From: an uncultured Monoglobus sp.
GTDB taxonomy: Bacteria; Bacillota; Clostridia; Monoglobales; Monoglobaceae
Assembly (NCBI GenBank): GCA_947585115.1
Contig: CANPWW010000013.1
Coordinates: 1-41,324, forward strand
Reading direction: 5' to 3'
Length of the DNA stretch: 41,324 nucleotides
A program made the position numbers and the translations under genes. The notes under the pieces are model-generated. The model saw nothing but the letters and a program-made list of their open reading frames with translations, searched no databases and was not told where the DNA came from. Positions 32,766 to 40,051 of this stretch are shown one piece after another. The stretch's first letter is position 1. Every line of letters starts with the position of its first letter.

Positions 32766-33938
32766 CTAAATTAATATTTCGCGGGCGCGGTCTAAAATGC
32801 CGTTCAGCTTGGCGAGTGCTATGCCGTAGTTGGTTACGGGAACGCCCTGCTCCTCCGCGGTTTTAAGCCGCGTCATAACTTCACGCTTGTTTATCATGCA
32901 CATTCCGCACTGGATAATAAGGTCGTATTTTTCAAAGCTTTCGGGCGTGTTGTAGCCTGTGAAATACTCAAACTCGGGCTTTTCGCCCGCGTATTTTTCG
33001 ATCAGCTTAGGGATCTTCACCCGTCCGATGTCCTCGTGGGAGGTGTTGTGGGTGCAGCCCTCAAGCATCAGCACCTTTGAGTTTTTATTGAGCTTGTCTA
33101 TAGCGTCAGCGCCGCGGCACAGCTGCGCGAAGTTGCCCTTGCCCCGCGCCAGCAGCATAGAAAACGAGGTCAGCTTTATGTATTTGGGGACCAGACTGTC
33201 CACGAGCTTAAACGCCTGCGAGTCGGTTACTACCAGATCAACGCGGCTGAGCTCCGAGAGCGCGTCGGGCAGGGTATGCTCCGTGGTGACGTATGCCTTC
33301 ATACCATGATCGAGACAGTCGCGGATTAGCTGTACCTGCGGCAGAATAAGCCTTCCTTTCGGCGCCTCGCTGTCGATTGGGCACACCAATATCAGGCTGC
33401 TGCCCTCGGGCAGCAGATCCCCTATCAGAGTTTCGTCGTCGCGCTCCTGCTTGTTGAGCTCGCGCATTATTCTATCGCGCAGCGCGTCGAGGCTTTTTTC
33501 TCCGTAATCATTCATAAACACCGCGTTGGGATGATCCCGCCGCGCCTTTTTTATTGTCTCGTTATCCGCCAGATCGGTTTTGGTAAAAACGTCGATCACC
33601 GGCGCCTGTTTCAAATCGCTTTTAACGATTTCGTTGTCACAATTGATGTCCCGAACATATAATATTAAGTCAGCACGTTTTAAAATTTCCATGGTTTTCG
33701 CGTGTCTGCGGCCGCCCAGCTCGGTCGTGTCTCCGAGGCCCGCCGTGTCGATAAGCGCGACCGGGCCGTAGGGTATAAGCTCCATGGCTTTTGTGACCGG
33801 GTCGGTGGTGGTGCCGCTGATCTCCGAAACTATGGCGGCGTCCTGACCGAGCAGTTTGTTGAAAAGTGTGGATTTGCCGGCGTTGGTGCTGCCGAATATG
33901 GCTATGTGTTTGCGCATTGACAACGGTGTTTTTTCCAC
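32766..33938 (-). CDS. hydF: [FeFe]-hydrogenase H-cluster maturation GTPase HydF
   Basis: A 390-residue protein. HydF is the scaffold on which the diiron subcluster of [FeFe]-hydrogenase is built before transfer to HydA. The GTPase domain has Walker A GSTNAGKST (16-24), DTAGLGD and the TKTD specificity motif; then come the dimerisation domain and the cluster domain with 'GCTHNTSHED' and 'QCGMC'. The usual C-x-H...H-C-x-x-C cluster motif has Gln where many homologues have the second His. I start at GTG (33936-33938), since AAAGGA lies before it and it keeps the family's 'TP...' N-terminus; the ATG at 33917 is the alternative. hydE, hydG and hydA are not in the window. Confidence 0.92.
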   Translation of the reverse strand: MEKTPLSMRKHIAIFGSTNAGKSTLFNKLLGQDAAIVSEISGTTTDPVTKAMELIPYGPVALIDTAGLGDTTELGGRRHAKTMEILKRADLILYVRDINCDNEIVKSDLKQAPVIDVFTKTDLADNETIKKARRDHPNAVFMNDYGEKSLDALRDRIMRELNKQERDDETLIGDLLPEGSSLILVCPIDSEAPKGRLILPQVQLIRDCLDHGMKAYVTTEHTLPDALSELSRVDLVVTDSQAFKLVDSLVPKYIKLTSFSMLLARGKGNFAQLCRGADAIDKLNKNSKVLMLEGCTHNTSHEDIGRVKIPKLIEKYAGEKPEFEYFTGYNTPESFEKYDLIIQCGMCMINKREVMTRLKTAEEQGVPVTNYGIALAKLNGILDRAREILI

Positions 33939-33972
33939 TTTTGTACCACATCCTTTATAAAATTTTATTTTA

Positions 33973-34001
33973 ATTTTACTCCCCCGCGCCGGGTTTGTCA
34001 A
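33973..34001 (-). promoter_or_regulatory. Promoter of hydF
   Basis: Minus strand TTGACA (33996-34001), 17 bp, TAAAAT (33973-33978). Confidence 0.7.
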
Positions 34002-34059
34002 GACGGCACTCGGCGGCACTTGAAACGGAATAAAATTAATGATGAAGGAGGTGATGAAG

Positions 34060-34320
34060 GTGAAAGGCATAGACGCGGGAACTGCGGCGAGGACAATAGC
34101 GCTTGCTCTGGCGCTGTTCAATCAGGCCATGACAATGACGGGACACAAGATAATAGACGTGGCCGACGACGATATTTATCAGGCGGTCAGTCTGATATTC
34201 ACTATCGGAGCGTCGCTGGCGGCGTGGTGGAAGAACAACAGCTTCACCGCGGCGGCGAAGGCGGCCGACGAATACAAAAAGCAACTGAAATCGGGAGAAA
34301 TTCACTCGGAGGTGAAATAA
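34060..34320 (+). CDS. SPP1-type phage holin
   Basis: An 86-residue membrane protein of the SPP1 holin family (PF04688). It has two hydrophobic segments (ARTIALALALFNQAM, and 'AVSLIFTIGASLAAWW') followed by the family hallmark WWKNNSFT and a charged tail. Phage holins open the membrane so an endolysin can reach the wall. I favour the GTG at 34060, which sits eight bases after AGGAGG; ATG codons at 34039, 34042 and 34054 are too near or ahead of that site. The stop is directly followed by the amidase ATG. No phage structural genes are nearby. Confidence 0.85.
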   Translation: MKGIDAGTAARTIALALALFNQAMTMTGHKIIDVADDDIYQAVSLIFTIGASLAAWWKNNSFTAAAKAADEYKKQLKSGEIHSEVK

Positions 34321-35196
34321 ATGTACAAGGTTTTTATCGACCCGGGGCACAATCACGACGGAGCCGACACGGGAGCCGCGGGCTTCGGGCTCAAGGAGCA
34401 GGATATATCGGTGCTGATAGCCCAAAAGCTCAGACCCATGCTTGAGAAAAACGGCTTTTCGGTAAAGATGAGCCGCGAAAATATCAATGATAACGTGGCG
34501 AGCGGTCTGTCGGCCAGTCTTTCCAAAAGGGCGGAGGAGGCAAACGTCTGGGGCGCCGATATATTCGCCAGTATCCACTGCAACGCCGCCAACACCAAGG
34601 CGTACGGCTGCGAGACCTACTGCGTGAGCCGCTCGGGAAAGGCGGGCAAACTGGCCGAGGCGGTCCAGAAGCATATGCCCGAGGATACCGGCAGGTATGA
34701 CAGAGGCGTAAAGACTGCCAATTTCGCTGTGCTGACGCGAACCGTTATGCCCGCGATACTTGTGGAAACGGCGTTTATAGACAACTATGACGACAATAAA
34801 TTCCTGGGCACCGAGAGCGGCCGCGAAAAATGCGCCGCGGCTATATGCAAAGGTATCTGCGAATACTTCGGAACAGAATATAAAAATGAAAGCGAGGATG
34901 AGCTTATGAGCAAAGAGTATGACGAGCTTAAGGCCAAGAACGACAGCCAGGACAAGATAATCGGCGAGATCGGAATTGATATCCAAAACAACAAGACCGA
35001 GATCGACGGCATCAAAAACACTCTCAAGAGATACGATTATGTTGACGAGAACATGCCCGCCTGGGCGGTTCCCGCGATCACCAAGCTGGTGACCAAGGGC
35101 TACTTGATGGGCGACGAGAACGGCAGACTGAACCTGACCGAGGATCAGCTCAGACTGTACACCGTCAACGACCGCGCGGGTCTCTACGGCGAATAG
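34321..35196 (+). CDS. N-acetylmuramoyl-L-alanine amidase (Amidase_3), endolysin-like
   Basis: A 291-residue zinc amidase that cuts between muramic acid and the stem peptide. Ligands and catalytic residues are present: His10 (DPGH), Glu26, His86 (SIHCNA) and Glu149 (VETAF). There is no signal peptide, which fits release through the holin encoded just upstream. After about residue 195 comes a coiled-coil (to about 240) and a C-terminal wall-binding-like segment starting MPAWAVPAITKL. GGAGG inside the end of the holin gene serves as ribosome site, so the two are coupled. It could be a phage remnant or a mother-cell lysis enzyme such as the CwlC group; sporulation genes follow. Confidence 0.92.
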   Translation: MYKVFIDPGHNHDGADTGAAGFGLKEQDISVLIAQKLRPMLEKNGFSVKMSRENINDNVASGLSASLSKRAEEANVWGADIFASIHCNAANTKAYGCETYCVSRSGKAGKLAEAVQKHMPEDTGRYDRGVKTANFAVLTRTVMPAILVETAFIDNYDDNKFLGTESGREKCAAAICKGICEYFGTEYKNESEDELMSKEYDELKAKNDSQDKIIGEIGIDIQNNKTEIDGIKNTLKRYDYVDENMPAWAVPAITKLVTKGYLMGDENGRLNLTEDQLRLYTVNDRAGLYGE

Positions 35197-35222
35197 TCCG
35201 TCGGGAGCGATAATTTTAAAAT

Positions 35223-35250
35223 GCCCGGAGCAAACGCTCCGGGATTTTTT
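35223..35250. terminator. Bidirectional terminator between the amidase gene and spoVM
   Basis: CCCGGAGC pairs with GCTCCGGG around AAAC, then ATTTTTT. The last bases overlap the spoVM stop codon. Confidence 0.9.
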
Positions 35251-35338
35251 ACTCGTCGTCTTTTATTGTTTTCACTCCGAACATCAGCTTTAATATCCCT
35301 CTGATAATTTTCGGAGGACGAATGACAACTATTTGCAT
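35249..35338 (-). CDS. spoVM: Stage V sporulation protein M (29 residues)
   Basis: ATG at 35336-35338 to TAA at 35249-35251 encodes 29 residues beginning MQIVVIRPPKIIRGILKLMF. Aligned without gaps to Bacillus subtilis SpoVM (26 residues, from memory), it keeps Ile6, Pro9, Lys10, Gly14, Ile15, Met19 and Gly21, and Lys for Arg at 17. SpoVM is an amphipathic helix that senses the curved forespore membrane and anchors SpoIVA. AAAGGAG lies about 11 bases before the ATG. The gene follows a small membrane protein gene on the same strand and diverges from spoIVA, its known partner. Its size makes it easy to miss. Confidence 0.9.
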   Translation of the reverse strand: MQIVVIRPPKIIRGILKLMFGVKTIKDDE

Positions 35339-35360
35339 ATGTACCAACGCTCCTTTAAAA

Positions 35361-35543
35361 TTATTTTATGATAAACCAGATACCCGCCGCGATGAGCGCG
35401 ATCCCGAATATCACGATAAGCATATAGGGCGGTATTATGTTTGCCAGAAACACTCCGGCGCCCAGCGCCACCAGCACCGGCCCCAGAACCTTCACGCAGT
35501 TCTTTTTTTCGCACTTGGGCTTCGGCTTTTTCCTAAGCAACAT
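35361..35543 (-). CDS. Small two-helix membrane protein upstream of spoVM
   Basis: A 60-residue protein that I do not recognise by name. A basic, cysteine-containing N-terminus (LLRKKPKPKCEKKNC) is followed by two hydrophobic helices, about residues 19-37 and 42-59, divided by Pro-Pro. AAAGGG lies eight bases before the ATG at 35543; a GTG two codons upstream is an alternative. The stop is 22 bp before the spoVM start, so they probably share a transcript. Position between spoVM and spoIVA suggests a role in the forespore envelope, which is inference only. Confidence 0.65.
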   Translation of the reverse strand: MLLRKKPKPKCEKKNCVKVLGPVLVALGAGVFLANIIPPYMLIVIFGIALIAAGIWFIIK

Positions 35544-35612
35544 TATCACCGCCCTTTTTTAAAGCTTAATATAATATATTCCGCGGCGCGGTTTTTGTTA
35601 CGAAATCGGTAA

Positions 35613-35641
35613 TCATATTTCAGGCGTTTTCGGCATATCAT
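35613..35641 (+). promoter_or_regulatory. Sigma-E-like promoter of spoIVA
   Basis: TCATATT (35613-35619), 14-bp spacer, CATATCAT (35634-35641). This matches the sigma-E pattern (-35 KMATATT, -10 CATAnnnT) expected for spoIVA. Confidence 0.7.
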
Positions 35642-35688
35642 CTAACAAATGACGTATACCGCTGCACAAAGATTAAGGAGGAAACATA

Positions 35689-37152
35689 ATGCGAGATAAT
35701 TTATACGGCGACATCGCGCTCAGAACTCAGGGGGATATATATATCGGCGTGGTGGGTCCTGTGAGGACAGGAAAGTCAACTTTTATAAAGCGGTTCATGG
35801 ATCTGCTTGTGCTGCCAAATATAGGCGACGACTACAAGCGGGAGCGGGCAATGGACGAACTTCCCCAGTCCGCCGCGGGCAAGATGATAATGACGACCGA
35901 GCCCAAATTCATACCCAACGAGGCGGCGCGGATAACGGTGGGCGACCACGCAAATCTCAAGGTGCGCATGATCGACTGTGTGGGCTACATAGTGCCCAGC
36001 GCCCTCGGACATATCGAAAATGAGATGCCGCGCATGGTTATGACGCCGTGGTCGCAGACGCCCATGGAGTTCGAGCAGGCGGCGGAGATCGGAACGCGCA
36101 AGGTGATATCCGAGCACTCCACTGTGGGAGTTGTGGTGACGACCGACGGCAGCATAACCGAAATACCGCGCGCCGATTACGAAAAAGCGGAGGAGCGGGT
36201 CGTGAACGAGCTGTCGGCCCTCAAAAAGCCGTTTGTGATACTGCTCAACACCGCGGACCCGAGCGGCGCGGAGGCCGAAAAGCTGGCCGGGGAAATGAGC
36301 GCTAAATACGGCGCCGCGGTCATTCCCGTAAGCTGCGCTGACATGGACGAGAGCGACCTTAACAATATCATGGAAAAAATACTTTACGAGTTCCCCCTTA
36401 TGGAGCTTCGCGTCTCGGTGCCGTCGTGGCTGTCGTCGGCGCAGGGCGGCAGCGTCGCCGATGATATCTACGGTGTGATCGAAAACGCCGACAAGATATC
36501 CGACGTCGAGAGCCTGCCCGCTCTTCTGGCCGAAAGCTGCGGCTTTATCGAGAGCGCCAAGGTGACCGACATCAACCCGGGCTACGGTGAGGCGAAGATA
36601 GAGATAACCGTGCCCGAAAACCTGTTCTTTAAGACCCTCAACGAGCGCACCGGCCTCAATATAAACGACCGCCAGGCGCTGCTCGGGCAGCTTGAGGAAT
36701 TGGCGGACATGCGCAAAAAATACGAGAAGGTCGCGTTCGCGCTGGGCGAGGTCGAGCGGGACGGCTACGGCATAGTGTACCCCTCGATCGACGAGCTGAC
36801 TCTCGAGGAGCCCGAGATAATCAAACAGGGCAGCCGTTTCGGCGTTCGGCTCAAAGCGGGCGCCACTTCGATACACATGATAAAAGCCGACATAAAAACA
36901 GAGGTCAGCCCTCTTGTGGGCACCGAGCGCCAGTCCGAGGAGTTGGTGGAGTATCTGATGCGCGGCTTTGAGGACGACCCGAAAAAGATCTGGGAATCCA
37001 ACATATTCGGCAAATCCCTGCACGAGCTTGTAAATGAGGGCCTTCACAACAAGTTGGCGAAAATGCCCGACGACGCGCGCCGCAAGCTCCGCGAGACACT
37101 TGAGCGCATAATAAACGAAGGCAGCGGCGGACTGATCTGCATAATTTTGTGA
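35689..37152 (+). CDS. spoIVA: Stage IV sporulation protein A
   Basis: A 487-residue cytoskeletal ATPase of the mother cell. SpoIVA polymerises on the outer forespore membrane after recruitment by SpoVM and forms the base of the spore coat; it is also needed for cortex formation. The Walker A loop GPVRTGKST is at residues 23-31 and 'VRMIDCVGYIVPSA' holds the Walker B-like strand. The highly conserved C-terminus GGLICIIL, which contacts SpoVM, is intact. Length is the family norm (about 490). AAGGAGG precedes the ATG and a sigma-E-like promoter lies about 48 bases upstream. Confidence 0.97.
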   Translation: MRDNLYGDIALRTQGDIYIGVVGPVRTGKSTFIKRFMDLLVLPNIGDDYKRERAMDELPQSAAGKMIMTTEPKFIPNEAARITVGDHANLKVRMIDCVGYIVPSALGHIENEMPRMVMTPWSQTPMEFEQAAEIGTRKVISEHSTVGVVVTTDGSITEIPRADYEKAEERVVNELSALKKPFVILLNTADPSGAEAEKLAGEMSAKYGAAVIPVSCADMDESDLNNIMEKILYEFPLMELRVSVPSWLSSAQGGSVADDIYGVIENADKISDVESLPALLAESCGFIESAKVTDINPGYGEAKIEITVPENLFFKTLNERTGLNINDRQALLGQLEELADMRKKYEKVAFALGEVERDGYGIVYPSIDELTLEEPEIIKQGSRFGVRLKAGATSIHMIKADIKTEVSPLVGTERQSEELVEYLMRGFEDDPKKIWESNIFGKSLHELVNEGLHNKLAKMPDDARRKLRETLERIINEGSGGLICIIL

Positions 37153-37161
37153 TTAAAATAC

Positions 37162-37228
37162 AGCGGGCGGATAATATCCGCCCCTACGGCCTTTCCACAT
37201 CCATAGGGGCGGAGTCCTCGACGTAACG
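37162..37228. repeat. Intergenic palindromic repeat block 5
   Basis: GGGCGGATAATATCCGCCC (37165-37183) followed by CTACGG and a degenerate unit (about 37205-37227) ending CTCGACGTAACG. Confidence 0.8.
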
Positions 37229-37232
37229 CCTC

Positions 37233-37261
37233 TTGATTTTTAAAAATCTTTATGCTATAAT
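37233..37261 (+). promoter_or_regulatory. Promoter of the EamA transporter gene
   Basis: TTGATT (37233-37238), 17 bp, TATAAT (37256-37261). Confidence 0.65.
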
Positions 37262-37299
37262 CTTTTCCGAACGACTTACGGAGGGATAATACATAAACG

Positions 37300-38160
37300 A
37301 TGTGGATATTTTTGGTGACGATTTACGGACTGTTTAAGGGTGTCAGAGACATAACGAAAAAGAAGGCGATGCAGCTGAACTCCACCGCGGAGGTGCTGCT
37401 CGCCTACACCTTTTTGAGTTTTGTTCTCTGCGCCCCGCTCAGTTTTTTGGGCGGAGACGGTTCGCCGTTCGGCGTTGATCCTCGGCTGCTCGGCCTGATC
37501 GCGGTCAAGTCGGCGGTGATTTTTGTGGCGTGGATATGCTCGTTCGCGGCGATAAAAAAGCTGCCTATCGGTTTTTACGGCATTATGGATATGTCGAGAG
37601 TTATCATGGCGGCGCTGCTCAGCGTTATATTTCTGCGTGAGATACCGACCGCGTATAAGACTGTCGGCCTTATCCTGGTTCTGGTCGGTCTGCTGCTTGT
37701 GAACCTCAAAAAAGAGGGCTCGGGCGGCCGCGCAAGGCCGATATTTGTGGCGCTTGTGCTGATCTCGTGTCTGATGAACGCCGTGTCCGAGATATTCGAC
37801 AAGTATCTTATGTCGCGCACCGAGCTCACAAGCGGGCAGCTGCAGTTTTGGTACATGCTGTTTCTTGTGGTTTTCTACGGCGGATACGTGCTTCTGTCGA
37901 GAACCAAGATCAATTGGAAAAATTTATTTAAAAATTATTGGCTTATCATAATGAGCGTGCTGTTCGTAGCCGCGGACCGCGCTCTGTTCGAGGCCTGCAA
38001 GTACGAAAACAGCTCGGTCATAACCATGACGCTGATAAAGCAGTGCAGCGTGCTCGTGACGATACTTGGCGGCAGGCTGGTTTTCAAAGAAAAAAACACG
38101 GCGTACAAGCTGTTCTGCGCCGCGATAATAATTATCGGAATCGTGATCTCCGTGATGTGA
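37300..38160 (+). CDS. EamA/DMT-family transporter
   Basis: A 286-residue membrane protein with about ten helices arranged as two EamA repeats (about 1-135 and 145-286), typical of the drug/metabolite transporter superfamily. The first repeat ends with 'YKTVGLILVLVGLLLVN', the second with YKLFCAAIIIIGIVIS, the usual closing helices. Substrate is unknown; relatives export amino acids, metabolites or nucleotide sugars. GGAGGG is 14 bases before the ATG, a little far. The gene sits between spoIVA and sigK but has its own sigma-A promoter and terminator, so a sporulation role is not implied. Confidence 0.88.
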   Translation: MWIFLVTIYGLFKGVRDITKKKAMQLNSTAEVLLAYTFLSFVLCAPLSFLGGDGSPFGVDPRLLGLIAVKSAVIFVAWICSFAAIKKLPIGFYGIMDMSRVIMAALLSVIFLREIPTAYKTVGLILVLVGLLLVNLKKEGSGGRARPIFVALVLISCLMNAVSEIFDKYLMSRTELTSGQLQFWYMLFLVVFYGGYVLLSRTKINWKNLFKNYWLIIMSVLFVAADRALFEACKYENSSVITMTLIKQCSVLVTILGGRLVFKEKNTAYKLFCAAIIIIGIVISVM

Positions 38161-38170
38161 CCGTATATTC

Positions 38171-38201
38171 TGCCCGCCGGCCGATCGGCGGGCATTTTTT
38201 G
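38171..38201 (+). terminator. Terminator of the EamA gene
   Basis: TGCCCGCCG pairs with CGGCGGGCA around GCCGAT, then TTTTTTG. Confidence 0.9.
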
Positions 38202-38260
38202 TTATCGCGCCGAATATAATTAAAACGCGCTTGCGCGAAAACTATATCGGGGTGATAAAA

Positions 38261-38956
38261 ATGCTTGCTTTTTTAAATTCGCTTATCCATTCGCTTATAC
38301 TTCTGGTGTCGTATATCTCGGGGCAGAGCTCGTTCCCCAAGCCTCTCAAAAAGGCGGAGGAGGAAGAATATCTGCGCCGCATGGCCGAGGGCGACGAGGA
38401 GGCTAAAAACAAGCTGATCGAGCACAATCTGCGCCTTGTGGCGCATGTGGCGAAAAAATATTCAGCGGCCGTCCACTGCGGCAGCGACAGCGAGGACCTG
38501 CTGTCGATAGGCACGATCGGGCTTATCAAGGGCATATCGAGCTTTGATCCCTCAAAGGGCACGCGCCTCGCGACATACGCCGCCAGATGCGTAGAGAACG
38601 AGATATTGATGATGTTCAGGAGCCGCAAAAAAAGCCGCAACGACGTGTCGCTGAGCGACGCGATAGGCACCGACAAAGAGGGCAACGCCATAATGCTTAT
38701 GGACGTTCTCGAAAACGATGACAGCGACGTGTTTGACAAGATCTGCATGGGAAGCAGCGTCAAAAAACTCTATAAAAACCTGAGCGACAAGCTGACCCCT
38801 CGCGAGAGAAAAATAATCGTGCTGCGCTACGGACTGATTGACGGCAAATGCAGGACCCAGCGCGAGATCGCGGCGATGCTCGGGATTTCGCGCTCGTACA
38901 TCTCGCGAATTGAAAAAAAGGCGGTTTCAAAACTGGGTGATGGCATTAGAGACTAA
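38261..38956 (+). CDS. sigK: Sporulation sigma factor, pro-sigma-K
   Basis: A 231-residue sigma-70 family factor that directs late mother-cell transcription. Region 2 is strongly conserved: 'LIEHNLRLVAHVAKKY', DLLSIGTIGLIKGI, TYAARCVENEILM; region 4 ends in the HTH TQREIAAMLGISRSYISRIEKKA. The N-terminal hydrophobic stretch (about 1-17, before SYISGQSSFPKPL) matches the cleaved pro-sequence of B. subtilis pro-sigma-K, so proteolytic activation is likely. The gene is continuous, with no skin-type insertion. GGGGTGAT precedes the ATG at 38261, which I prefer to an in-frame start at 38231. Confidence 0.95.
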   Translation: MLAFLNSLIHSLILLVSYISGQSSFPKPLKKAEEEEYLRRMAEGDEEAKNKLIEHNLRLVAHVAKKYSAAVHCGSDSEDLLSIGTIGLIKGISSFDPSKGTRLATYAARCVENEILMMFRSRKKSRNDVSLSDAIGTDKEGNAIMLMDVLENDDSDVFDKICMGSSVKKLYKNLSDKLTPRERKIIVLRYGLIDGKCRTQREIAAMLGISRSYISRIEKKAVSKLGDGIRD

Positions 38957-38997
38957 AAACGCGTATATTTTTGCAAGATTTTTGAGCAGTTATTCAC

Positions 38998-39027
38998 TTG
39001 ACTTTAGTAGGTGTTATATGATATATA
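38998..39027 (+). promoter_or_regulatory. Probable promoter of the Cof phosphatase gene
   Basis: TTGACT (38998-39003), 18 bp, TATATA (39022-39027). Confidence 0.5.
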
Positions 39028-39071
39028 TTAGACTGATATAAAAACAATATTGAAATTTGGAGTGGTTAATT

Positions 39072-39857
39072 GTGATAAGGTTTATTGCGTGCGATTTGGA
39101 CGGCACACTGCTCAATTGCCGCAAGGAACTGCCTAACGGACTGAAGGAGATAATTGACAGACTGAACAGGAAGGGAGTTGTGTTCGCTCCCGCCAGCGGC
39201 AGGCAGTATTACCAGCTTAAAGCTCAGCTGGAGCCGGTGAGCCGCAATTTTATGTATATAGCGGAGAACGGGGCCTACGTGGTGATGGACGAAAAGATAA
39301 TCGTGCGCGACTGTCTTGACGCCGGGACCGCGATGGACGTGATAAAGCGCGCCAGGCGAATGCCGGGGGTTTACCCCGTGCTTTGCTGCGAGGACAGCGC
39401 GTACGTGGAGCGGAGCGGCCAGGGTATCAGCGAGGTCAAAAAGTATTACAGGCGCCTTGACACCGTGCCCGATCTGATAGACTACTGCGAGACGAAAAAC
39501 ATACTCAAGATCGCCATATTTACATACGGAAACGCGTTTGACGATATTTTCAAAAAGCTGCCCGAATACGAGAAGGCGCAGGTCATAGTCTCGGGCGCGA
39601 ACTGGGTGGACGTGATGAAAACCGGCGTCTCCAAAGGCTCGGCCGTGAAAAAGATACAGGAGGTCTGCGGATACGAGAAGGACGAGTGCATGTGCTTCGG
39701 CGACTACCTGAACGACCTTGAGATGCTCCATGAGTGCGGCGAGAGCTTCGCGATGGCCAACGGCCACGAGCAGCTGCGCATGGCCGCCAAGCATATAGCC
39801 CCGTCAAACGAGGAAAACGGAGTTATAAAGGTGATCTCCGAATGGTTCAACGTGTAA
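39072..39857 (+). CDS. Cof-type HAD phosphatase
   Basis: A 261-residue cytoplasmic HAD hydrolase of the Cof (IIB) subfamily, which removes phosphate from sugar phosphates, nucleotides or pyridoxal phosphate. Motif I is ACDLDGTLL (Asp8 and Asp10); motif II SGR near residue 43; motif III Lys in TGVSKGSAV; motif IV CFGDYLNDLEML. All are intact. The start is GTG at 39072, nine bases after GGAG; earlier codons in frame include only a TTG within the ribosome-site region. Substrate is not predictable. A terminator follows. Confidence 0.9.
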   Translation: MIRFIACDLDGTLLNCRKELPNGLKEIIDRLNRKGVVFAPASGRQYYQLKAQLEPVSRNFMYIAENGAYVVMDEKIIVRDCLDAGTAMDVIKRARRMPGVYPVLCCEDSAYVERSGQGISEVKKYYRRLDTVPDLIDYCETKNILKIAIFTYGNAFDDIFKKLPEYEKAQVIVSGANWVDVMKTGVSKGSAVKKIQEVCGYEKDECMCFGDYLNDLEMLHECGESFAMANGHEQLRMAAKHIAPSNEENGVIKVISEWFNV

Positions 39858-39861
39858 ATCA

Positions 39862-39892
39862 TCCCGCCGAAATACCGGCGGGTTATTTTTTG
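39862..39892 (+). terminator. Terminator of the Cof phosphatase gene
   Basis: CCCGCCG pairs with CGGCGGG around AAATAC, then TTATTTTTTG. Confidence 0.88.
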
Positions 39893-39962
39893 CGCTTTTA
39901 ACTTTCAACAATCCACGGGGGTTTCGAGCGGGTATATTTGTTAAAGTTTTTACAAATTCGGG

Positions 39963-39991
39963 TTGACGATTTTTGCATTTAGAGATATAAT
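39963..39991 (+). promoter_or_regulatory. Promoter of the serC-serA operon
   Basis: TTGACG (39963-39968), 17 bp, TATAAT (39986-39991). No T-box or other riboswitch is visible in the leader (about 40000-40051). Confidence 0.8.
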
Positions 39992-40051
39992 ATTTAAGTT
40001 GGTATTTTAAAGAAACACATTAAATTTTTACACTATTGGAGGAGATAATTT

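Noticed and set aside
34060-35196. Intact prophage
   Set aside because: Only a holin and an amidase are present, with no integrase, terminase, capsid or tail genes nearby.
35322-35612. 96-residue plus-strand open frame
   Set aside because: It overlaps two minus-strand small genes with good ribosome sites, one of them spoVM, and has no ribosome site of its own.
35776-37047. 423-residue open frame on the minus strand inside spoIVA
   Set aside because: It is fully antisense to a clearly conserved gene. Its composition is the mirror of GC-rich codons, and it has no ribosome site.
38261-38956. Skin-like element interrupting sigK
   Set aside because: The reading frame is continuous from the pro-sequence to region 4.
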